Shown here piece by piece: positions 34,807 to 40,460 of a DNA stretch of 40,460 nt. Location of the stretch: positions 1-40,460 of the forward strand of contig CALUQQ010000022.1 of NCBI GenBank assembly GCA_944322955.1, in the 5' to 3' direction. How positions within the stretch are numbered: the first letter of the stretch is position 1; each line of letters opens with the position of its first letter. The translations under genes and the position numbers were made by a program. The stretch comes from Candidatus Gastranaerophilales bacterium. Its GTDB lineage: Bacteria; Cyanobacteriota; Vampirovibrionia; Gastranaerophilales; Gastranaerophilaceae. Under the pieces are notes generated by a model, which saw only the letters and a program-made list of their open reading frames with translations, was not told the DNA's origin and ran no database searches.

Positions 34807-35529
34807 TTAATCAATAATTTTTACGCTCAAAGTCGGTATATTGTTGTAAAAATACGGAAGATTTTCGCCGTCAGTTGTTATTGCTGTCCACAAAACGCCT
34901 TTTGGTGTGTTAGCAAGACGTTTTTCCAAATTTGAAGCAGTTTCCATTTTTGAAGTTTTTAAATTACTTATTTTACCCAAATCTCTTATATTTACGATGA
35001 CAGGCTTGCCGGTTGTTTTATTGTATTCAATTGCCCTGTCAAGAGCTTTGTGAACTTCTCTGGCTTGATGCCTTTTATTTGGGTATTTAATTTCAATAAC
35101 ATCAATACCGAGAGCCTGTGCATGCGACAGGAAAGCTTTCAAGTAGGTTTTTAATTTTATTTCATCCTTATCTGCAATTATTAGACCAGTTTTGATTTCG
35201 CCTTGAATCTGTTTTTTACTGTTTAGTAAAAGGCATTTTAAAGGGTAAAGTATTTTATCTTTTAAGTGAGCGCTGGTCATTTCTCCGAAATCGAGTTTGT
35301 TAAGTCCGGAATTTTTTCTGGAAATTTCGACAACTGATTTAGGTATGGTATTTTTAGCAGCCAATTTTTTTATACTGACAATTGCGAGTATTACTGCTGC
35401 AAGCCCAGCAATGTAATTTGCCTTGTTCTCTTTGATTGAAAATTTGGCTTTGTAGTTTTCATTTGCAGTATACATAAAAGGGCTTATAGTACTTGTAAAA
35501 TGTGGTATGGATACAGCGCTGATTTTCAT
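34807..35529 (-). CDS. Uncharacterised membrane-anchored protein with N-terminal M-x-I...F tag
   Basis: 240 aa, no recognised domain. It begins MKISAVSIPHFTSTISPFMY, sharing the M-x-I...F-T layout with the proteins starting at 4895 and 17316. One hydrophobic segment (about 38-54, NYIAGLAAVILAIVSI) is followed by a Lys-rich soluble part. The part around residues 110-185 alternates strands and helices (KTGLIIADKD, LGIDVIEIKYP, KPVIVNIRDLG) and ends in VLWTAITTDGENLPY. The pattern AFLSHAQALGIDVIEIKYP with KPVIVNIRDL recalls the edge strands of a P-loop NTPase, but no Walker A is present. TAAAAT lies 6 nt before the ATG. Function unknown; next to the SRP RNA on the same strand. Confidence 0.7.
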   Translation of the reverse strand: MKISAVSIPHFTSTISPFMYTANENYKAKFSIKENKANYIAGLAAVILAIVSIKKLAAKNTIPKSVVEISRKNSGLNKLDFGEMTSAHLKDKILYPLKCLLLNSKKQIQGEIKTGLIIADKDEIKLKTYLKAFLSHAQALGIDVIEIKYPNKRHQAREVHKALDRAIEYNKTTGKPVIVNIRDLGKISNLKTSKMETASNLEKRLANTPKGVLWTAITTDGENLPYFYNNIPTLSVKIID

Positions 35530-35662
35530 AATATTATTTTAAAACAGCGCATAATTTTTTTTGCTGTAATATTAAGTTTTTTAAAGATTGCTTTTGTATA
35601 TTAGCCAGGTAAGTCAATGCAATAAATTTTTAATAATCGTATTCTGCAATGAGGAGGTGAAA

Positions 35663-36061
35663 ATGACAGAACGATTACAGATATACCGCTGTGAAATTTG
35701 CGGAAATATTGTGCAGGTATTAATAGAAGGACATGGTGAGCTTGTTTGCTGCGGAGAACCTATGATGTTGTTAAGTCCTAAAGACAGTGAAAACGAAGGA
35801 TTAGAAAAGCATATTCCTGTATTTGAACAAAATGAAAACGGTGATTTAACCATTCGCGTTGGGTCTGTTCCGCATCCAATGATTAACGAACATTATATTC
35901 AATTTATAGAAACAATTTCAGATGACAAGAAAAAGGTTTATCTTGAATATTTAAATCCCGGCACTGATCCGGGAATTGAAATAAAAATGTATGACGATAA
36001 TATTACTGCCTATGAATACTGCAATATTCACGGACTGTGGGAGGGTAAAAATGATAAGTGA
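35663..36061 (+). CDS. dfx: Desulfoferrodoxin (superoxide reductase, 2Fe type)
   Basis: Reduces superoxide to peroxide without releasing oxygen, the anaerobe's alternative to superoxide dismutase. 132 aa from the ATG at 35663, chosen for the strong GGAGGTGAAA ribosome site. Centre I: C10, C13, C29, C30 (desulforedoxin Fe-Cys4). Centre II: E48-K49-H50, H71, H77, C120 and H123 (Fe-His4Cys), all ligands present including the catalytic Lys. Its end overlaps the ferritin start by 11 bp. Confidence 0.95.
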   Translation: MTERLQIYRCEICGNIVQVLIEGHGELVCCGEPMMLLSPKDSENEGLEKHIPVFEQNENGDLTIRVGSVPHPMINEHYIQFIETISDDKKKVYLEYLNPGTDPGIEIKMYDDNITAYEYCNIHGLWEGKNDK

Positions 36062-36554
36062 TAATGTAAAAAACATCTTGAATGAACAAATCAACAAAGA
36101 ATTCTATTCAGCGTATCTTTATCTCGCGATGTCGGCATATTTTGATGATATCGGGTTATATGGCTTTGCAAACTGGACAAGGGTTCAGGCAAAAGAGGAA
36201 GTTGATCATGGCATGATTATTTTTGAATATATGAATGACCGCGATACAAAAGTACAATTAAAACAAATTGATGCTCCTGATATGAATTTCACATCACCGC
36301 TTCAAGTTTTTGAAAAAATTCTTGATCATGAAAGATATGTAACATCTTCAATAGAGGCTATAGCAAATCTTTCAATGGACGAATGTGATCTTGCAACAAG
36401 AAATTTCATCAATTGGTATTTAAAAGAGCAGGTTGAAGAAGAAAAAAATGCACGTGATATTATTACAAATCTCAAACTTTTCGGTGACGAAAAGGCATCT
36501 TTGTATCTTTTAAATGAACAACTTGCAAAACGCAAATATCATAAACACGAATAA
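36051..36554 (+). CDS. Ferritin (iron storage, FtnA type)
   Basis: 168 aa from the ATG at 36051, which has GAGGG 5 nt upstream. Four-helix bundle with ferroxidase ligands E17 (NKEFYSAYLYLAM), E50-x2-H53 (KEEVDHG), and Glu residues in EQVEEEKNARDI. No haem-binding Met at the bacterioferritin position. It is translationally coupled to desulfoferrodoxin (11-bp overlap), linking superoxide removal with sequestration of iron released by oxidative damage. No regulator gene such as perR is seen next to it. Confidence 0.94.
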   Translation: MISDNVKNILNEQINKEFYSAYLYLAMSAYFDDIGLYGFANWTRVQAKEEVDHGMIIFEYMNDRDTKVQLKQIDAPDMNFTSPLQVFEKILDHERYVTSSIEAIANLSMDECDLATRNFINWYLKEQVEEEKNARDIITNLKLFGDEKASLYLLNEQLAKRKYHKHE

Positions 36555-36576
36555 ATATTTCAAATTTGTAAACAAT

Positions 36577-36605
36577 TTGTCTTTAACAGAATAATAATTT
36601 ATTAT
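36577..36605 (+). promoter_or_regulatory. Predicted leaderless promoter of the two-component operon
   Basis: TTGTCT (36577-36582), a 17-nt spacer, TATTAT (36600-36605), then 9 nt to the ATG at 36615. No Shine-Dalgarno precedes the ATG, so the message should begin at or within about 3 nt of it. Confidence 0.5.
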
Positions 36606-36614
36606 TATAGTGTT

Positions 36615-38201
36615 ATGGGTAAGATTGTAGTAGTTGATGATGAAAAAATGGTTACATCAGCCTTCAAAACTTTGCTGAAAGTTGAAGGACTTAACGACGC
36701 TGCATTTTTTAACAGTCCTAAAGAAGCTATAAGGTATTTACAAACAGAAACTCCGGACATAATCATTTCTGACTTTATGATGCCAGAAATGAACGGTTTG
36801 GAGTTTTTGACTGAGGCAAAAAAACTTCATCCGGAAGTGAGTATGATTCTTCTGACAGGTTATGCAGATAAAGAAAATGCTATCAAGGCTATTAACGAAA
36901 TAGGTCTGTATAAGTACATAGAAAAGCCTTGGGATAACGACGATTTGATTATTAATATTAAAAACGGCATTGAAAGAAGTCATCTTTTGTCAAATTTACG
37001 TGAAAAAATTGCTGAATTAGAAGATGCTAAAACAAAGCTTGAGAATTATTCGGAAAATTTGGAAAAAATGGTAAAGGAAAGGACCTCAGAATTATCCGAT
37101 GCAAACGCAAAGCTCAGCGGAATAATAAATTATTGTGCAGACGGAATAATTATCATTGACAATCTCGGTATCATTGAACAGGTAAACCCTGCGTGCGAAA
37201 ACATGACAGGGCTTTCATCTCAGGCACTTTGTCATATGAGATTACAGGAAATAGCATTTTCTGATAATGTTGATTTTAATAAGGCAGGCAAAAATAAAAA
37301 CGGCATTTTCGGACTCGGACCTGATAAATCTGAAATCCTTATCCGGAATTGTTTCATAAGAAATTCTCTGAGTGATAAAAATATACCAGTCGAAATTAAT
37401 TTTGCACTTATATCATCAGAGGGTAAACCAAGATATGTTGGTGTGATCCGTGATGTCAGTCTGCAAAAAGACACCGAAAGATTAAGGGATGATTTTATTG
37501 CCACACTTACTCATGACCTAAGAACACCTTTACTCGCGGCAATTCAAACACTTAAGTTTTTCCTCGACGGTTCTTTGGGCACTCTTGAAGATAAACAAAA
37601 AGTTCTTTTGTCAACCATGCTGCAGAGCAACGAGGATTTACTCGGGCTTGTCAACGCTTTATTGGAAGTTTATAAATTTGAAAGCGGTAAACTAACTCTT
37701 TGTAAAACAGTATTTGGCGCAAAGGATTTGATTAAGCAGTGTTATGAAGAATTAAAACCGCTTGCCGAGCATAAAAACATAGAGTTTGTTCTTAATTGTG
37801 AGATGGATGATAATATTGATATATATGCAGATAAGGCCGAAATTAAAAGGGTTATAATAAATCTTTGCGGTAATGCGGTAAATTATACTAACAAAAACGG
37901 TAAAATTGAAATATTTGTAAAAGCACAGGCAGGTGATTTTATATTTTCAGTATCCGATAACGGCAACGGGATTCCGAAAGAGGACATTCCCCATTTGTTT
38001 ATGAGATTTTCACAAGGTACAAGTAAGAAAAGATCAACAGGCACAGGTCTGGGCTTATATTTATCGCGGCAAATAGTAGAAGCTCATGGCGGCAAAATAT
38101 GGTTAGAGAGCAAAATGACAAAAGGAAGTGAGTTCAGTTTCCTTTTACCGAATACGGTTATAAAAAATTCAGTTAATGAAAGACAGGTTGTAAATGGCTA
38201 A
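36615..38201 (+). CDS. Receiver-PAS-histidine kinase (soluble hybrid with N-terminal REC)
   Basis: 528 aa with no membrane segment. Order: a receiver domain (1-120) with D53 in IISDFMMPEMNG and K104 in EKPWD; a coiled coil (about 125-170, REKIAELEDAKTKLENYSENLEKM); a PAS domain (about 170-285); a kinase phosphoacceptor H300 in TLTHDLRTPLL; and an ATPase domain with NLCGNAVNYTN, VSDNGNGIPKED and GTGLGLYLSRQIVEAHGG. An N-terminal receiver on a cytosolic kinase suggests it is itself an intermediate, taking phosphate from another kinase. It overlaps the next response regulator by 8 bp. It starts with a leaderless-type promoter. Confidence 0.92.
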   Translation: MGKIVVVDDEKMVTSAFKTLLKVEGLNDAAFFNSPKEAIRYLQTETPDIIISDFMMPEMNGLEFLTEAKKLHPEVSMILLTGYADKENAIKAINEIGLYKYIEKPWDNDDLIINIKNGIERSHLLSNLREKIAELEDAKTKLENYSENLEKMVKERTSELSDANAKLSGIINYCADGIIIIDNLGIIEQVNPACENMTGLSSQALCHMRLQEIAFSDNVDFNKAGKNKNGIFGLGPDKSEILIRNCFIRNSLSDKNIPVEINFALISSEGKPRYVGVIRDVSLQKDTERLRDDFIATLTHDLRTPLLAAIQTLKFFLDGSLGTLEDKQKVLLSTMLQSNEDLLGLVNALLEVYKFESGKLTLCKTVFGAKDLIKQCYEELKPLAEHKNIEFVLNCEMDDNIDIYADKAEIKRVIINLCGNAVNYTNKNGKIEIFVKAQAGDFIFSVSDNGNGIPKEDIPHLFMRFSQGTSKKRSTGTGLGLYLSRQIVEAHGGKIWLESKMTKGSEFSFLLPNTVIKNSVNERQVVNG

Positions 38202-38865
38202 GATAAGAGTTTTGATTGTAGAAGATCACGATATGGCTAGGATGGGATTATCGGTTATTTTGTCAAAAAATCCAGATATAGAAATTTTAGATATGTCGGC
38301 AGATGGTGAAGAAGGTGTTGAAAAAGCCTTGAAACTCAAACCGGATGTTGTAATTATGGATATCGGGCTGCCGACAATTGACGGAATTGAAGCAACCCGT
38401 AAAATTAAAAATTCTAATCCAGATATAAAAGTATTGATGTACACATCACGCGAAGAAGAAGACGATATATTTGATTCATTCAAGGCAGGTGCAGACGGAT
38501 ATATTACAAAAGGCGCCACCTCTGACCAGACTGTTGCGGCTGTTATTGCAGTATCTGAAGGTGCGGGATGGCTTGATCCTGCTATTGCGAAAATTGTTCT
38601 TACTAATATCAGAAAATCATCAGATGTTGAGAAAAAACGCGGTGTTATAAATTACAAGCTAGGCAAAAATTTATATGGGCTTACAGAACGCGAAATGGAA
38701 GTTCTTGCGTTAATTGTTGACGGGATGAGTAACCCGCAGATTTCAGAAAAGCTTGTTATTACACTGTCGACAACTAAAACCCATGTGCACAGCATTTTGC
38801 AAAAACTCTATGTGGAAAGCCGTTCAAAAGCCGTTGCAACCGCTATGAAAGAGGGTTTGGTTTAA
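38194..38865 (+). CDS. Response regulator, NarL/LuxR family
   Basis: 223 aa. Receiver domain with D56 in VVIMDIGLPTIDG, preceded by the acidic pocket VEDHD (10-13), and K around 105 (YITKGATS). A C-terminal LuxR-type helix-turn-helix follows (LTEREMEVLALIVDGMSNPQISEKL, then TTKTHVHSILQKLYVESRSKAV). The start overlaps the kinase gene by 8 bp, so it is the likely cognate regulator. An exported protein gene starts 1 nt after its stop. The DNA targets are not known. Confidence 0.94.
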   Translation: MAKIRVLIVEDHDMARMGLSVILSKNPDIEILDMSADGEEGVEKALKLKPDVVIMDIGLPTIDGIEATRKIKNSNPDIKVLMYTSREEEDDIFDSFKAGADGYITKGATSDQTVAAVIAVSEGAGWLDPAIAKIVLTNIRKSSDVEKKRGVINYKLGKNLYGLTEREMEVLALIVDGMSNPQISEKLVITLSTTKTHVHSILQKLYVESRSKAVATAMKEGLV

Positions 38866-38866
38866 G

Positions 38867-40216
38867 TTGAAAAAAGGCATTTTTCTGTTAGCGGCAATAT
38901 TATTTTTGAATTCAATCAGTGTGTCAGCTTTTTCTTTCAGAAAAAAGGAGGCGCGCGACAGAGAAGCTGAATATATTCACAATGTCTTAAAACAGGAAGA
39001 AAAAGAAAAATACGAGCGCAAAAAACTTGATTACAAGCCGTCCGGTTATATGACCGTTGAAGAATATGAAGCGCTTTCGGTTTACAGGGACAAATTCCAA
39101 GAAAAAATTGAAATTCCGAAAAAAGTGCGAGAATCAGATATGAAATACGTGCCGGTGCCGACTTATAGAATAGTTCGCTATAATGATCCGCCCGGCAGCC
39201 CTGAACTTAATATTACAAAAAAATTCTACAAAATGCGACAGTACAACGGACAGGGAATAACCTCACCGGATTTTTCGATAATGGTTTATCCTGTAGTTTA
39301 CTATTATCCGGACAGTGCCTCAACAGCATCTGATTTATTTGTAATCAAGCTTGAAGAAGACGGCTCAAACTTGAGTAAAATTTTAAAAGCTAATGTTAAA
39401 AAAAGATTTCCGGATCCTATTATTTCAACCGAAAAGTCCATTGATAACAGCTATGCGTTTAGAACGCTTACTCCGATTGATTTTTCATCAGACGGAACAA
39501 AGCTTCTTGTTAAAGAAAAAATCGGCAGCTCCCAAGACGGCATCTGGAAGACAAATGCAATAGTCTATGATTTTGACACACAAATGTCTTACAACCTTGT
39601 TGAATTGCGCGACTCAATTATATATTATTGGAAAGAAAACAAAGGCTTAAATCTTGATGAGGCGCGTTGGGATATTTATCCTTTAGGCTTTTTAAAGGAT
39701 GAACCGCATAGAATTGCAGCCTATGGATATGCTTATACAGGGAAAAAGCCTGTTTTCTTGGGGATTTGGAGTGTAGATTCTCATGGCGAACAATCCAGGC
39801 TAATGACTTTTGATCCGGAAAGTATTGAACTCAGTGTAAACGGATTCAAAATTGTTCAAGACGGTGTTGAAAAGCCTATTATATTAGAACAGGAAGAAAA
39901 AGCTCTTAAGAAAATGGAAGAGCAGACTGCAAAAGAAGCTAAAGAAAAAGAAAAAGCAGATTTCAAGCAGATGGAGCTTGAATATAAACAAAAAATAAAA
40001 CAGATGGATGCCGAATTTAAAGAACAGCGTAAAGATTTTCTGAAACAGCAGAATATCGGCGGCACAACAACATTCAATGAAGCTCCGACGGAATTCAGGG
40101 AAATTAAAATTAAACAGCTGCAAAAAGATATTAAAAAAGGCGAAAAAGAACTTGAAAAACAGTTAAAATATATTCAAAAACTTGATGAAAAACTGCAAAA
40201 AATGCAAAATTTATAG
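38867..40216 (+). CDS. Exported uncharacterised protein with C-terminal coiled coil
   Basis: 449 aa from a TTG at 38867 giving MKKGIFLLAAILFLNSISVSAFS, a clear signal peptide with cleavage near Ala22; no lipobox Cys. No ATG fits better and GAGGG lies upstream. Residues about 35-60 are charged, 85-300 look beta-rich (YPVVYYYPDSASTASDLFVIKLEEDGS, FRTLTPIDFSSDGTKLLVKEK, SVDSHGEQSRLMTFDPE), reminiscent of a TolB/WD40-type propeller without firm repeats. The last about 110 residues form a Lys/Glu-rich coiled coil (EEKALKKMEEQTAKEAKEK and later). It starts 1 nt after the response regulator's stop, so it is probably the third gene of that operon. Function unknown. Confidence 0.83.
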   Translation: MKKGIFLLAAILFLNSISVSAFSFRKKEARDREAEYIHNVLKQEEKEKYERKKLDYKPSGYMTVEEYEALSVYRDKFQEKIEIPKKVRESDMKYVPVPTYRIVRYNDPPGSPELNITKKFYKMRQYNGQGITSPDFSIMVYPVVYYYPDSASTASDLFVIKLEEDGSNLSKILKANVKKRFPDPIISTEKSIDNSYAFRTLTPIDFSSDGTKLLVKEKIGSSQDGIWKTNAIVYDFDTQMSYNLVELRDSIIYYWKENKGLNLDEARWDIYPLGFLKDEPHRIAAYGYAYTGKKPVFLGIWSVDSHGEQSRLMTFDPESIELSVNGFKIVQDGVEKPIILEQEEKALKKMEEQTAKEAKEKEKADFKQMELEYKQKIKQMDAEFKEQRKDFLKQQNIGGTTTFNEAPTEFREIKIKQLQKDIKKGEKELEKQLKYIQKLDEKLQKMQNL

Positions 40217-40222
40217 TTATAC

Positions 40223-40251
40223 TTGCCTAAAATGATTAAAATTGATATAAT
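40223..40251 (+). promoter_or_regulatory. Predicted promoter of the prepilin-like gene
   Basis: TTGCCT (40223-40228), a 17-nt spacer ending TGA (an extended -10) and TATAAT (40246-40251). The ATG at 40274 is 22 nt further on, with GGAG at 40260-40263 as a ribosome site. Confidence 0.6.
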
Positions 40252-40273
40252 ATACCAATGGAGCGATAAGTAC

Positions 40274-40460
40274 ATGTTGCATATAGAAAAATTATCGGAA
40301 ATTTTGAGAAGAAAGCAGTCTTTTAACCTTAAAAAAAGCGGATTTACGCTTGCAGAGCTTTTGGTAGCGCTTGTGGCAATAGCCGTAGTAGTAGGTATAA
40401 CGCTTCCGATAACATTAAACAAAATGGGTAAGGCAACTTACGCTTCATACTGGATGGGCT
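40274..40460 (+). CDS. Prepilin-like protein (type IV pilin / pseudopilin N-terminus), truncated by the window
   Basis: First 62 residues of an open frame running off the right edge. It has a leader of about 23 residues rich in Lys and Arg, then the prepilin peptidase site KKSG|FTLAELL with Gly23 before the cut and Glu at +5 (E28). The hydrophobic helix VALVAIAVVVGITLPITL follows, as in type IV pilins and type II secretion pseudopilins. It is preceded by an extended -10 promoter. Which system it belongs to cannot be told from the N-terminus. The mature domain lies outside the window. Confidence 0.85.
   Translation, partial: MLHIEKLSEILRRKQSFNLKKSGFTLAELLVALVAIAVVVGITLPITLNKMGKATYASYWMG

Noticed and set aside
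40174-40422. 82-aa minus-strand frame at the right edge
   Set aside because: It is antisense to the exported coiled-coil gene's end and the prepilin start, which has a promoter, ribosome site and clear cleavage motif on the plus strand.
1-40460. tRNA, rRNA, CRISPR arrays, insertion sequences, phage or integrase genes
   Set aside because: Looked for by eye; no cloverleaf-like genes, repeat-spacer arrays, transposase or integrase motifs, or long direct repeats were found.

Overview
The window is AT-rich, densely packed bacterial chromosome with genes on both strands and many short overlaps. The gene content suggests an anaerobic or microaerophilic gut-type bacterium: a biotin-dependent Na+-pumping decarboxylase, superoxide reductase plus ferritin, and glycogen-type storage. 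Several lineage-flavoured proteins point to the Gastranaerophilales / Melainabacteria (Vampirovibrionia): short proteins with an N-terminal M-x-I...F-[T/G] tag, a protein beginning MGMAASQARFLGLTARK, and a prepilin-like ORF at the right edge. The lineage assignment comes from family resemblance, not a search, and is about 70% likely. No tRNA, rRNA, CRISPR array, phage or insertion sequence was seen.

Layout. 1-4.5 kb: the 5' part of atpB on the minus strand, then birA and the oxaloacetate-decarboxylase-type alpha (biotin) and beta (Na+ pump) subunits. 4.5-8.8 kb: a small tagged protein, a compact purM-purN-purD operon and glgC. 8.9-13.5 kb: a pair of unknown membrane proteins, an ECF sigma / zinc anti-sigma pair, a TPR protein and a small basic protein. 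13.5-17.3 kb: an orphan sensor kinase, a COG2509-type flavoprotein and a second tagged protein. 17.4-23.5 kb: smc-scpA-scpB-metalloprotease, all with overlapping reading frames. 23.6-30 kb: an alpha/alpha-toroid protein, the MGMAASQAR-family protein, a glucan-phosphorylase homologue and a PLP lyase. 30-34.5 kb: an exported VWA protein, an exported multi-domain PLD nuclease candidate, a YdjC/ChbG deacetylase and a divergent polyprenyl-phosphate-type glycosyltransferase. 34.5-34.8 kb: a large SRP RNA on the minus strand, which fills the longest stretch without a protein gene. 34.8-36.6 kb: a third tagged protein, then desulfoferrodoxin-ferritin. 36.6-40.5 kb: a receiver-PAS-kinase, a LuxR-type response regulator, an exported coiled-coil protein and a truncated prepilin-like gene.

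Main points for follow-up: (1) the phosphorylase homologue has Ser where the family has its PLP-binding Lys; (2) three unrelated proteins share an N-terminal M-x-I...F tag; (3) a recurring promoter, TTGCnn-17-TAnnnT, often sits 6-9 nt before the ATG and so predicts leaderless mRNAs; (4) a metalloprotease gene is translationally linked to the condensin operon; (5) an SNase-like / Cys-His / double-PLD / Ca-binding protein is predicted to be exported.
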